From assembly GCA_017165825.1 (NCBI GenBank), contig CM029384.1, positions 5,682,053 through 5,746,052 of the forward strand: a stretch of 64,000 nt of DNA, given 5' to 3'. The notes under the pieces are model-generated. The model worked only from the letters and a program-made list of their open reading frames with translations. It was not told where the DNA came from and made no database searches. The translations under genes were made by a program, and so were the position numbers. This document shows positions 48,300 to 60,490 of this stretch, in pieces; within the stretch, counting starts at the first letter, position 1; each line of letters begins with the position of its first letter. The DNA is from Hepsetus odoe (taxonomy: Eukaryota > Chordata > Actinopteri > Characiformes > Hepsetidae).

Positions 48300-48919
48300 T
48301 GCATCTCTTTCCAAATAGGAATCATATTTATTCATTAAAAAATAGTTCAGTTTCATTAACCGAGTTTAATTCAGTAACCATGACACCTGTTCACATTTAC
48401 ACTCACATTTCCTTCAGTTGCTTTCATGCTCATCCTTTATTTATTCTTCCACAATAAATTAATGTGGATTTTTCCACCATGTCATGAATATAGTTGTTCA
48501 TTAACCGCAGTTTCCTGAGTGGATGATCAGAAACACAAAATCTGCCTCTTTAACGCAAGATGGACGTCCAAGGACAGAAGACCAATTTATGGAATCGTTT
48601 TGGACTGGAGTGAAAGAATAAGGAAGGTCTGGAATCAATAAAGGCTTTCTAGAGTGAGCGAGCACTTTAGAGAGATGGTCCTCCACCAAAAGAAAGCTTC
48701 AATAAAAGTTTGCAAAGTCAATAAGAGCTAATTATCCCGTCTGCCACTGCAAGGCAGGACTTTAACTTCGCGTTTGTAATTTTTTGTTTTTAAAAAAATG
48801 AACTCTCTCTAACAGAGGCAGAGCAGCTGTTGGACCCTTCACCGCCAGGGGGCGCCTGCTGACCTGCTGGTGTTAGGCGGCTCTCATGTTTGAAACAAAA
48901 GAGCAGATAAACAATTAGA

Positions 48920-49661
48920 CTAAAAGGAGGAAAAGAAGAAAGGAAAGACAGCACAGCTCAGGGTCCTAGACCCACCCTGCAACAAGAGGAAGGAAGGGAG
49001 GAGAGACACAGACAGAGAGAGAGAGAGAGAGAGAAAGAGACAGACAGATGGAGAAAGAGAGAGAGAAAGAAGAGAGAGAGAGAGAGAGAGAGAAGGGCAG
49101 AGACAGAGACAGAGAGAGAGAGACAGAGAGAGAGAGAGCCAACAGAGATAGAGAGAAGAGACAGAGAGAGAGAGAGGGCAGAGACAGAGGAGAAGACAGA
49201 ACACACACAGACAGAGAATGAGAGAGAACCAGACAGAGAGAGAGAGGGCAGAGAGAGAGACAGACAGAGACAGACACACACAGACAGAGAAAGAGAGAGA
49301 GACAGACAGACAGAGAGAAGAGACAGAGAGAGAGAGAGAGAGAACAGACAGAGACAGACACACACACACAGAACAGAGAGAGAGAGATGTTTGAGGATGA
49401 AAATCAATATGAAAAGAAAGAGAAAAGAAAAAAGAAAGGGAAAGAAAAACAAATCCTCGATATATATACTTGAGAAAGAAAGAAAAAACTGAACGGACAG
49501 ACACAGAGAGAAAGAAAAAAGAGAAAGCAATAAAGAAAGAAAAAGAAACGACTTCAAAACACACAAACTGACTGAAGAGAAAGAAGAAATGAGATCTAAG
49601 ATAGAGAACAGGGAAAGGGCAGAAGAGAGGAAAGACAATCAAATATAAAAAGGAATAGAAA

Positions 49662-49711
<50 letters not shown>

Positions 49712-49811
49712 CAGACAGACAGAGAGAGAGAGAGACAGACAGAGAGAGACAGACAGACAGAGAGAGAGAGAGACAGACAGAGAGAGAGAGGGCAGAGAGA
49801 GAGACAGACAG

Positions 49812-49850
<39 letters not shown>

Positions 49851-49920
49851 GAGAGAGGCAGACAGAATGAGAGAGAGAGAGAGAGGGCAGACAGAGATGA
49901 GAGAGAGAGAGGAGGATGTT
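48920..49920. repeat. 1-kb purine (A/G) tract upstream of kcnj3
   Basis: The + strand is overwhelmingly A/G with scattered CAGACAGA. Pure GA runs occur near 49,010-49,035, 49,320-49,345, 49,663-49,706 and 49,818-49,840. Long open frames on both strands (R/E or S/L only) are artefacts. Confidence 0.95.
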
Positions 49921-49959
49921 TCTCTCCTCCCTCAGTCGTGTTCCTCTGCGCGCGCTCTC

Positions 49960-50116
49960 GGGTGTGTGTGTGTGTGTGTGTGTGTCCTGGACTGACGGGC
50001 TGCCGGGAAAAGTTCTCTGAGAGGCCAGTAGTGAGTGTGAGAGAAGAGGTGTGAGAGAGAGAGAGAGAGGCGGAGATGCGGCAGCGCGGACTCCACTTTA
50101 AGCCGCTGACTCGGTG
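49960..50116 (+). promoter_or_regulatory. kcnj3: Probable kcnj3 5' UTR and promoter-proximal segment
   Basis: This is GC-richer sequence between a (GT)n run (49,962-49,985) and the start codon, with no TATA box seen. The exact start of transcription is unknown. Confidence 0.4.
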
Positions 50117-50777
50117 ATGGCGCTCTGCGGCGCAAGTTCGAGGGGGAGGAGTACCAGGTGGTGAACTACGCGCCGGACCGGGCCGCTCACGGCGCCGCGC
50201 GGAGGCGGCAGCGCTTCGTGGATAAGAACGGCCGCTGCAACGTTCAGCATGGAAACCTGGGCGGCGAGACGAGCCGCTACCTGTCCGACCTGTTCACCAC
50301 GCTGGTGGACCTGAAGTGGCGCTGGAACCTGCTCATCTTCCTGCTCACCTACACGGTGGCGTGGCACGTGATGGCCTCCGTAATGGTGGTGATCGCTACC
50401 ATCCAGGGCGACCTGAACCGCGCGCACGACGCCTCGTACACGCCGTGCGTGGCCAACGTCTACAACTTCCCCTCCGCCTTCCTCTTCTTCATCGAGACCG
50501 AGGCCACCATTGGCTACGGCTGCCGTATCACCGAAGTGCCCGGGGCATCATCCTCTTCCTCTTCCCAGTCACGCTGCTGGGCTCCTGTCACGTGGACGCC
50601 TTCCTCATCGGCTGCATGTTCATCAAGATGTCGCAGCCCAGAAGCGCGCGGAGACAGCGATGTTCAGCAGGACATAAATGATCTGTGGCAGGACGACAAG
50701 CTGTGCCTCATGTTCCGGGTGGGCAACCTGAGGAACAGCCACATGGTGTCCGCGCAGATCCGCTGCAAACTCATCAA

Positions 50778-50778
<1 letters not shown>
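50117..50778 (+). CDS. kcnj3: kcnj3 (GIRK1/Kir3.1) first coding exon, frame disrupted
   Basis: GIRK1 is a subunit of the plasma-membrane K+ channel opened by G-protein beta-gamma. Visible in order are ALRRKFEGEEYQVVNY, RQRFVDKNGRCNVQHGNL, the slide helix YLSDLFTTLVDLKWRWNL, TM1, PCVANVYNFPSAFLFF, the filter ETEATIGYG, TM2 (IILFLF, AFLIGCMFIKMSQP) and LCLMFRVGNLRNSHMVSAQI before donor ATCAAG|GTGAGA at 50779. These match GIRK1 rather than Kir3.2-3.4. The reading frame changes just after the ATG (50117), near 50520-50560, near 50640 and near 50665-50690; the usually invariant MWWVIAYTRGDL is altered. This could be poor consensus sequence or a decaying copy. Later exons are absent from the window. 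Confidence 0.85.
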
Positions 50779-50819
<41 letters not shown>

Positions 50820-50871
50820 CTTTGGATACACTCAAGTGCGCACACGTGCTTCACTAGGCAGGTAGTGAAGA

Positions 50872-50902
<31 letters not shown>

Positions 50903-51112
50903 AAGAATGAAGTAAAGATTCAAACAACCGCTTGTAGAAAAACATGAGGCTTGCAGGACACTCAAGCTTGAACACATGCCACAGAAAGAAGGAAAGAAAA
51001 AGATCAACAAATTGCCAAATGCTGAAGAGAGAGAGAGAGAGAACTTTGGATACATTCAAATTGTGAACATACTCAACTAAGAGTAGGCAGAGAGAGAGAG
51101 AGACAGAGACAC

Positions 51113-51165
<53 letters not shown>

Positions 51166-51242
51166 TTTGGATACATTCAAAGTGTAGACATACTCAGCAA
51201 TTAGGCAGAGAGACACAGAGAGAGACACAGAGAGAACAGAGA

Positions 51243-51294
<52 letters not shown>

Positions 51295-51900
51295 CAGAGA
51301 GAGAGAGCACTCCACACATACTCAGGCAGGCAGAAGGAAAGAAGAAAGAAAGATAACAATTACAAATGCTGGGAAGAGGAGGCAGAGAGAGAGAGAGGCT
51401 TTTGTGCACACACATACTCAAAAAGTGAGGCAGTAAAGAAGACGGAAAGAAAGAAACAGAAAGAAAAAAATAAAGATTCAATCAACCATTAGTAGAAAGA
51501 GAGAGAGAGAAACTTTGGACATTCAAAGTGTAGACATACTCAACTAGGTAGGCAGAGAGAGAGAAGGAGAAAAAAGTGCGCAAATGCTCAAATGGCAGGA
51601 AGGGGAGAGAGAGAGAGAGAAGTACTCACACACACTCAACGAGCAGGCGAGCGAAAGGAAGACAGAAAAGAAAGATCTGAACAAACAGCAGTTGAGAGAA
51701 AGAAACGGAGAGAGAAGCGACAGAAGAGAAACTGAAATAAAACAAAAAGAAAAAGACAGATATTAAGTAAGTGCAGTCGAAAGAGAAATAGAGCGTGAGA
51801 CAAAGGGGAGAGAAAAATAGAAATGGAGAAAAGGTTTTAAAAGGAGGGAGAGAGGGGAGAGAGACGAGAGAGAGAGAAGCCCACTTGGATACATTCACAC
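50779..51900. repeat. Compound tandem repeat at the start of kcnj3 intron 1
   Basis: (GA)n blocks alternate with a degenerate 50-60-bp cassette containing AACTTTGGATACATTCAAAG, then AGACATACTCA and GGCAG. Clear cassettes begin near 50,816, 51,040, 51,163 and 51,509; more worn ones occur near 51,308, 51,400, 51,575, 51,622 and 51,880. A (ACAG)n run lies at 50,874-50,901. Confidence 0.85.
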
Positions 51901-52900
51901 GGTTTGGTGTTCTGTCTTTGTGAGGACCACTTTGCATCAGCCCTCCTGCGTTTGTTCTACATTTGGCCGCCGCCGGGCTAAACAAACAAGCATTTTTATA
52001 TTTCATCATTTTCATTAGGAGCCACTCTTTTCACAGTGTGACCTCATTAGTGAAAGAGTGATGCTGCATGTTCCTTTACTGAGAGAACATCCTTTGTTCT
52101 GTTCATCTGGATTTAGTGCAGTGTATCGTCTGAGATGTTGATGAAAAACATCGTGCACTTTTTTTGCCAGTCAGATGAATGAAAAAATAACAATCATGAC
52201 ATTGTTTATCATTTCTTGAAGTACTGAGATATATTTTTGACATGTCCCCAAACCCCATGCCAGCTAACACAACACACACACACACACACACTTCAGAAAG
52301 AGGTTTTGTCGCTACCTTGACATTTAGGCCAGCTGTTCATAAAGGGAGGCACACGGGGACACTTCCACTCGCAACAGAGTGGCACTACCCGTCACGTTTC
52401 TGTGTGAAGCGGCGTTCATTTTTCACAAAGTAATCGACCCTTCTCTTATCGTCGCGTTTGATAGACGGGTCTGTTGGGACTGCGAGATTGAAACACAACA
52501 GTTGTCACCGAAGCCGATCGATCTCATGTTCTTGCCCATGCTGGCGTTAAATCATGCTGCTGAACCTTTGACCACGCTGTGAAAAAGGCAAGGCAGAAAC
52601 TGTGGAAACGGGGAAATCCTTGCTGTCCCTTTAAAGCTTTAATCGAAGGATGGACAAAGGTTTGGTTTCAACTTATTGTTTTGCTCAGACTGTTCAAGGT
52701 GAAGCTAGCTGCTTAGCAATTTATTTCCATAACTTATAAAAAGGTGCCATTACATTTCACAATTTAGATTTTTACGTAACCTTTCAGACAGGAGCTGTAA
52801 AGTATGTGGTGATAACTGGAGGCATTATTTATAAAAATAATTTTGAGACATACTTTACAATGACTGCTAAGTGGAATAAGGAAACAGCGACGGATTTTGA
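51900..52900. other. Unique intronic sequence
   Basis: No exon of kcnj3 or other gene was recognised. It contains a short (CA)n at 52,270-52,290. Confidence 0.5.
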
Positions 52901-52904
52901 AGTA

Positions 52905-53109
52905 AAGCGACAGTGACTATTTGCCATTGTGAAACACAGCACAGTGAAAAAAGCAATGAAACGCAACCTCTGCAGCAGGGGTTCTTCAAAATCCAGTGCC
53001 CAGGTAACAGTGATGGGGACGGTACCATGCTCAAGGGTACCTCATGGCAGCCTAGTTGTCTGGGATTCGAACCCAGGAGCGTCCTGAAATACTAGGCCAC
53101 CTCTGCCCT
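52905..53109 (-). mobile_element. SINE family A copy
   Basis: This is a reverse copy with GACAGTGACTATTTGCCATT, GGTACCATGCTCAAGGGTAC and GGGATTCGAACCCAGG. Confidence 0.85.
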
Positions 53110-54600
53110 TAGACTGAACAACTGATCTTGGCTGCCATTAACTGCTCATTGTCACTGAAATGAACAAGTTTGTGTAAAGGCTTGAACCTTTTGATGGGCA
53201 TGACATCAGCTACCAGGCTGCACTGGGGCCGGCTGGTGTGGTGATCACCTATGGCTGGACACCTGATTTACCAGTACCACATGCCCAAGCATATAAATAG
53301 TGGCCCAGCCTAGTTAAGACTCACATTTCAAGCATTGATTTCAAGTTTAATGGCAGTGACACCAAGTCACTTCAGAGCACTTTGGCCTGTGTATCCTGTA
53401 CGTCTCGCACAGTTTCATTGGACAGCAGCACTGTAAAGGGAGGACAGTCGTCTGGCCTGTATGAAGTTAGGAGACTCATCAGTGATCGGTTATTGTGGTC
53501 CATCGCCATAATGACTGAAACAGGATGCTACTAGGTGTGGATCGTCTTTTTCCTATAGCTGAATTCTGCACATTGTTCTTAGTCTAAGGCTGTCAGTTCT
53601 CACATAAAACAAACAAACAAAAAAAAAAGACAGACTTTAAATGCCATCAACCACAGGTGTGCAGTTGCCTGCTCCTTTTGCGGTGATGTTAACTGAATGC
53701 CTTACAATTTTATATCAAGTGGTAAAGTGACTGTTTGCCATTGAAGGCACAGCGCATCACACAGTGATAAATGAAGGAAAAGTACCTCAGCACCTAACCC
53801 TAGCACCAGTGATCGGGACGGTACTTCAGGGCAACCTACTGGTCTGGGACTCACAGCTGCCCTTAAATCTGAATGTAATAATATTTGAGTGGCCTTATCT
53901 TCTCAATATCAGTCTATAATTACTGCCTCCCTTTCCAGTAAGTGTGTAATCCCATAACAGACACGAACTGGGCATTAACTGTGCCACTGTGGGACAGGGG
54001 AGAGACAGTGGGGCTTTCACAGAGGCTGAGCATGTTAATCAAACACAACTCCACACTGTTCTGTGTCGAAACACGACCTGTGGCCAAACCCTGTCACTCA
54101 CAATAGCCAGTGACATTTAAAGGGAGCTGTACACCCTGTTGTTGCCAGGGCTCACTCTTGGGCTTTCAGCTGAAACAAAGTGATGCCCTGAGCAGGATTC
54201 AAAGGGTTGGAATAAAACAAAACAATAAATAAATAATGCCACTATTCCCAAATGAACAGCTAGATCTTATGTGTACATTCAAATGGAAATGATGTGTCAC
54301 ATTTGAAACACATGAAGTCAAAAGCAGCCAGTTGTTGCCAAGAAGCAGAAAGGAGCCGGGAACCTTTGAGCATCCCGCCATGTAGAGGTTACATTCACAA
54401 CCATGCCAGGAAACCCGTGCTGAAAGCCCAGACATGTTTTTGTAGGTCACAACTCTTGAGGAATGTTAGTCGTTGCAATCATTGTTGGCCTGTAGTGCGC
54501 ACTTCATGTCTCTGCAAAAAAAAAAAAAAAAAAACATGCAACAGTGATGCATGGATTTTCTCTGAGCAAATCACAGCATAATTGGTCCTTATAAACCGGG
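53110..54600. other. Intronic sequence, one worn SINE, otherwise unrecognised
   Basis: 53,721-53,865 is a degraded SINE A (reverse). The 53,190-53,560 block looks like neither a known repeat nor an exon. A poly-A run lies at 54,515-54,534. Confidence 0.4.
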
Positions 54601-54619
54601 TTTTATTAAGTGATGGTAT

Positions 54620-54719
<100 letters not shown>

Positions 54720-54723
54720 ATAT

Positions 54724-55192
54724 ACTGTGCAAAAGTTTAGGCAGGTGTGAAAAAATGAACGCTTTCAGAAATAGAAATAATGATTGTTTATTTTTATCAG
54801 TTTACAAAATGCAAAGTGAGCGAACAAAAGAAAAATCTAAATCAGATCAATATCTGGTGTTTCTACCTTTTGCCTTCAAACCAGCATCAGTTCTTCTGGC
54901 CCCCACAGAGCCCTGATCTCAACATCATCCAGTGTGTCTGGATCACATGAAGAGACAGAAGGATGTGAGGAAGCTACATCCACAGAAGATCTGTGGTCAG
55001 TTCTCCAAGATGTTTGGAGCGACCTACCAGCCGAGTTCCTTCAAAAACTGTGTGCAAGTGTACCTAGAAGAACTGATGCTGTTATGAAGGCAAAGGGTGG
55101 TCACACCAAATACTGATTTGATTTAGATTCTCTTTTGTTCATTCACTGCATTTTGTTGATTGATGAAAATAAATTATGAACTTTTGCACAGT
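54724..55192 (+). mobile_element. Tc1/mariner-type element, internally deleted
   Basis: ACTGTGCAAAAGTT at 54724-54737 and its perfect inverse AACTTTTGCACAGT at 55179-55192 bound the element, with TA at both junctions. An internal segment translates as PQSPDLNIIQCVW, the C-terminal signature of Tc1-like DDE transposases, followed by stops. The rest of the transposase is gone. Confidence 0.85.
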
Positions 55193-55383
55193 ACTGCATA
55201 TATATATATATAATATAGATCCATTGTTTAAAAAAAATTGCAAAATGTACCCTCACTGCACCTAAATAAGAATAGAAAGCAAACAGCATCAAAACACATT
55301 CAGATTTTGCACCTTTATATTAAAAAGCAGTCTTTATTCACCCCTTATTTATGTACATTATTATGGAATAATCTTGCAAAAAT

Positions 55384-55775
55384 ACTGTCTTATGACTGTC
55401 AAGGTGTCTAAACTTTGTCAGATGGAGCAGATTTGATGAAAGGAATGGGAACAAATGTTTTACTACAACAGGCTACAAATGTATCTAAAGATACAAGGTT
55501 CTGGATAAAGAGGTTCCGACCACTCGGCGTCCAGCATCAGCAGTAAACTAATCACTGACCGACATTCGTTTAGATCTGATCATTGCTGAATCTGTATTAT
55601 AACGAAAAAAAAAAAGTGATGCCACGAAACTAACAACCCTTCCGCGACGTATAGCAGTCGATTTGATTTCATCCTGAACTGTCCTCAGTGGAGATCCCAC
55701 AGGCTTTCCAGACTTCCAGATTAGCATAATATAAAGAAATGAGGGGGTTCAAGATTTTTGCACAGGGCTGTCAGC
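55384..55775 (+). mobile_element. MITE-like repeat X, copy 4
   Basis: This shares ATCTAAAGATACAAGGTTCT and AGCATCAGCAGTAAACTAAT with copy 2. The end is GGGGTTCAAGATTTTTGCAC, the inverted terminus. Confidence 0.65.
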
Positions 55776-55785
55776 ATCTATGACA

Positions 55786-56029
55786 AGTGAAAGTGACTAG
55801 TTGTCATTGTGAAGACACAGGATGTCACACAGTGAACTAAATGCAGCCTCCGCTTTTCACCCCTACACACCGTGCAGCAGGGGGCAGCTATCGAAAGCAC
55901 CCAGGGTTCAGTGACAGGGACAGTACCTTGCTCAAGGGTAACTCAGGGCAACCTACTGGCCTGGGATTCAAACCCTCAACCTACTGATCCTGGGGCTAAC
56001 TCCCTAAACACTAGGCCACTGCTGCCTCA
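55786..56029 (-). mobile_element. SINE family A, full length
   Basis: The tail AAGTGAAAGTGACTAGTTGT starts about 10 bp after the end of repeat X copy 4. Confidence 0.88.
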
Positions 56030-56368
56030 TTTTAGTTAGTGCACTAGGACTGCACAGAGTGGACCACATACTTTGCTACATTTACTATTGCAATATGACT
56101 GGCCAGCCCTCGTTTGGGCTTTTTCTGAAAATGATGAAGCCTTTGATTTGTCAGAAACTCACAAACACACGTCTAAGGCTGGTCAGGAATTCTTTTGTAT
56201 ATAGTTCCTATGTAGGGCGCTACAGAGTTTTGATATTCTGCAGGCAAATAAGCACCAGTTTTTGTACACACTGTTTTAGTCCAGGAGCTGTTAGTGCACA
56301 AGGCAGGGAAAAAGAAGCCTTTTGTAATTCAGTCTTAGTGATCGTTCAGAGAATTCATTTGTGTCTAC

Positions 56369-56513
56369 ACTGATCAGCCACAACGTTAAAACAGCCCCAC
56401 TGTGCATGCAAGGATCTGTGTCTCCCACGATCACAGTACACTGAGCAAACTAAGATATAGCTTAATGACGCATGCTGTATTCCACAGGGACGGGAACATT
56501 GTGCATAGACATA

Positions 56514-56546
<33 letters not shown>

Positions 56547-56690
56547 CCTCTCGGTGGAAGTATATACACAATCTCAAACAGTCTCAGTGTCAGCTAAGGC
56601 TCAGTAGGACCGCACCAGTCATTAACCACTGCTAGAAGGTGGCTGATCCAGTGGACCATATACCGAGCACAGTGACCGACCAGCAAGGAT
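56369..56690. mobile_element. Possible short DNA transposon fragment
   Basis: CACTGATCAGCCACAACGTT followed by AAAACAGCC resembles the terminus of a common teleost element. A (CA)n run lies at 56,515-56,544. The other end is unclear. A related scrap may be at 46,572-46,610. Confidence 0.4.
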
Positions 56691-56908
56691 TCTGATTTAT
56701 TCATTCGCTATTAAAGCCTTCGAAAATGATATTCATGGCATTCATGTTCAAACCATGCATTTAATTTGGAGATGTCGGCCCTGGATAAATTAAAAGGATT
56801 TTTTTTTAACTAAAATGACCATGCCTCTTTTCTGAGAACACACTGCTGCATATTTTATTGCACGATTCCTGTTTATTTGCTACATTAAGAAAAAAATAAA
56901 AATAAAAA

Positions 56909-56968
56909 TGTGGCCTGCACAGGAGTTAAGGCATATATATATATGCCTTAACTCCTGCACAGGCCACA
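56909..56968. repeat. 60-bp near-perfect palindrome
   Basis: GGCCTGCACAGGAGTTAAGG and its inverse meet at a central TATATATA. The arms of about 30 bp differ only in a small inverted CAC/TGC patch. Confidence 0.93.
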
Positions 56969-57346
56969 TTTTATACTCTTTTATATATATAATTTTATAT
57001 ATCTTTTTCTCCTATTTTTCATTTTTTCATATTTTCCAGTTAATCATACACAAAAAAATTATATATATATATATATAATTATTTGTGTGTGTGTGTTTAA
57101 CTGGTGATAAATACAGACTTTAAAATCTGCAAGAAAGAAAAATATCATTTCAGGTTGAAGCTTGGGTCCTCCATTTTACTTTAAAAGAATGTTTCCATAT
57201 CGTAAACTAACCAAAAGTATCTATACGTTCTTTTTTTTCTTTTTTTTCCTGTAGATTCGTGTAACTGTGACTTCATCCCCACCCCTTCTTATTTCTTATC
57301 GTATTTATGTTAAGTTGCATTTACTCTGGAAGGAAGAAATGGAAGA

Positions 57347-57574
57347 AGTGGCAGCGGTGGCCTAGTGTTTAGGGAGTTGCCCCGGATTGGAAGATTGTGG
57401 GTTCGATTCCCTCACCAGTACCCTTGAGCAAGGTACTGTCCCTGTCACATCTCCCCGGGTGCTTTCAATAGCTGCCCCCTGCTGCACGTGTGTGTATGGG
57501 TGAAACGCAGAGATTGAATTTCGTCGTGTCGTGCTGTGCTGCGTTTCACAATGACGAGAATAGTCACTTTCACA
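57347..57574 (+). mobile_element. SINE family A, nearly full length
   Basis: The head is GGTGGCCTAGTGTTTAGGGA with GGGTTCGATTCCC; about 18 bp are missing before the GAGCAAGGTACTGTCCC core; the tail is AGTCACTTTCAC. Confidence 0.9.
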
Positions 57575-57579
57575 AATAA

Positions 57580-58915
57580 ATAAATGTTCTTATTCTAATA
57601 ATATTTTATGGTTTTGCCTGCAAAAGCACACGACCCAGTTTCTTCTGGTTCAGGTTTCTCAGGTGGTCTCAGATGAGTCCTGTGCATCGGTGTGTTCAGA
57701 AGGGTAGATATCTGCATAAACTGCAGATGAATCTCATCAGGCTGACGTGTTTCATATACCTGTCTGGAGTGAAGGGCTAGCAGGATTGCTCCGGCAGCCT
57801 CTGCAGTGGGTCCACAAGGAGCTGCAGACAATGGGCCTTATTATCCAACAGAGAAAGAATTAATTGACGCTGCGTTGCGGGTCAATGGTGCTGGAATTAA
57901 TGAAGCACAGCCTGTCAGTTAGAAGCGAACGAAGGGGCTTCTGTTTGAGAGACAGACACAGAGAGAGCGAGCGCCAGTGGACGAGACGGGGAGCTGATGA
58001 GGTTAAATGCACAAAAGAGGCCGATTTCCGTCTCCTACTTCTGCAGAACAGAGAGAGAAACAGAACTATGACCGTGCCAGGTGCTTCTGTGCTTTGACAA
58101 AAGCAGAAGAACGAAACGTGAGAATAAAAATGAAACTGAAGTGATCTTTTGTTTGGGTAAATGTAGACAGAAAGGAAAGACTGTCTTTCTCTCTTTCTCT
58201 CTTTCTCTCTTTGTCCCATCCCACACTCTAATCTCTGCAGTATTCTGTTCCGCTTTAGGGCTTTTAAAACAGGCCGAGAGTTTTTATCTGCAAAGACCCG
58301 CAGCTTGGATGCCGAACGTTTCAACCGATCAGCTACACGAAAATAACCCTGAGAGCTTCAGGAACAATTGGACAAAAATATGTGACTCATATAATGTGGG
58401 TTATGTAACGGAGGAATAAAGAGCATCAAACTTATTTTTTCAAATATGCTACAATAATAGAACATCAGAGAGGATTGCAGACAAAAGAATTAAAATCATC
58501 ATCATCATCATCATCATGAGCTGAAAATGCTCAAAACTCCAGATATGAAATTAGTGCTGCAACATGCACTTACACTAGGTGTCCACTAAAGGCACTGTTA
58601 CACCTTCCAGTTAATCATCATTACTCAGACAGCTGGCTCAAGGAGCTTGGATCTCTTTTCTCACACCAGTCCCCAGTGTTTGATGCAGAGAAAAGAAAAA
58701 CCCACCGTCATAGAAGTGTACACGCATGCATTTACAATTCTTTTAGGCCGTGTGTGTATCGCTGCTGCTGTTCCAAAGCTTATCACAATTTATTCATGCA
58801 TTTCTACACCATTTGGAAACAACAGCTGCTCTTACCATTGTGTGAACATTTTGAGACAATGGAGTCACAGGAGTTCTCTGAAATTAAAGTATCATTGCAT
58901 TAACCCATTATGCCT
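57580..58915. other. Intronic sequence without recognisable exons
   Basis: It holds (CTTT)n near 58,185-58,212 and (CAT)n at 58,496-58,516. Short open frames here match nothing I know. Confidence 0.45.
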
Positions 58916-58922
58916 AAAAGTT

Positions 58923-59123
58923 AGGGTGGTGGTGGTCTAGTGGTAGGTTACTTGCCTATGGACTTATGGCTCAAGAGGTCCCAGGTTCAAATCTCACCTC
59001 CAGCACTACCACCACTGGGTCCCTGAGCAAGACCCTTAACCCTGAGTGTCTCCAGGGGGACTGTCCCTGTAATTAGCACGTGGAAGTTGCTCTGGATAAG
59101 AGCATCTGCTAAATAGTGTAAGT
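58923..59123 (+). mobile_element. SINE family B, full length
   Basis: This has the head GGTCTAGTGGTAGGTTACTT, box B GGTTCAAATCTC and tail TCTGGATAAGAGCATCTGCT. Confidence 0.9.
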
Positions 59124-59129
59124 GATAGG

Positions 59130-60447
59130 CCGAATGTTTGGCTATCATCACGTGATAACGTCCATAAATAAGGTCAGATTTTGCACAAATCCTGCTTTTC
59201 TATTAATTTTGTAAGTTCAATATAGATGGAATAAGCAAACACAAGAATTGGTCATTTGTAGAAGGAGTTTAGGAATTCCTAAAAGCCCCGTTTTTTAAAA
59301 GTCCCAGTGGGGTCGATTTCTGTCTCTGGTGATTTACGGTTATGTGGCTGTAGAAATGCAGCGCTTCATATTCGAGAGTTAACATATATTAAAATGGAAG
59401 AATGATCAAATTCATTATGGCCCCTTTATGAGATTTGGCCAGAACAAGGACGATACTTCCATCACGCCGCAAGTTTGACGTTTGCATTTAACTCCCGGGT
59501 GTGCAGTGCAGTTCTTGGGTTCTGCTGTGCTGCAGAAAAGCAGATTAATACTTATTTAATACTTATTTCATTGCACAGACTCAACATATTATACTGTCGT
59601 ATAGAGTTTTTACACCCCTGGTCAAAGAACTATGTTTTTTTTTTGATGAAGAAACAACCATTGCTCTACACGGGAACACCGAAAATAGGACGCTTTACCA
59701 TTTCCTTTGCACAGTTTCTACTCAGCTGCTGAGTTTTTTTTCATATTGGAGAAGAAACGGAACATCAAATGTGTCATATCTTTACACAGAGCACATTTTA
59801 TGCTACAATATTTCAACAAATATACGCCAGCTGTGCTGCAGAAGTGTGTTCTTTGTGGAAATGTAGCACACGACTGTAAACACATACCATTCCAGGCCTG
59901 TCACTGTTATTACATGTCTGTCTGATACATATCCAGCAATTATTTTCCACCACTGTTTGCCTTCTGCAGCCAGCAGGATGCACCGGGCTCAAACATCTGC
60001 TGATACACATCATGGGTCTCATGCACCGCAGTAGTTTTAACTTCGGATTAACTTTTGGCATCTTTTGGAAGCAAAGTATAGACTACAAAGTAGCCCAGAA
60101 TCTTATCCTTGAATACCTGCAAATAGAAAAGACTTGTCAGTCAGATTTATTTATATGATCTGGTAAAAATTCATGATTGTGTCAGGTTTACCCTGGTCCC
60201 CTTTACCTGGTTTATTATTCAGATAAACGCAGTGATTTGCTTTTGGATTGTTTGCTTTTGAATTAGAGAGCATTCCCTGTGCACGGTTTCACAACCGTAC
60301 ATGTGCAACTGTGTGTGTCTTGTTCCTGGAATCTGAAAACACTCCAGATGGTTATCACAAGACAACAAAGGAGTTATATTCAGACTACTAAATCAACCAT
60401 GCAGGCTCCGTAGAGGGATACAAAGGCCAGTACAGGTACAGATCAGT

Positions 60448-60490
<43 letters not shown>

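Noticed and set aside
48920..49642. Long minus-strand frames of 226-240 codons in the GA tract
   Set aside because: They consist almost only of Ser, Leu, Phe and Val from TCTC repeats in every frame; this is composition, not a gene.
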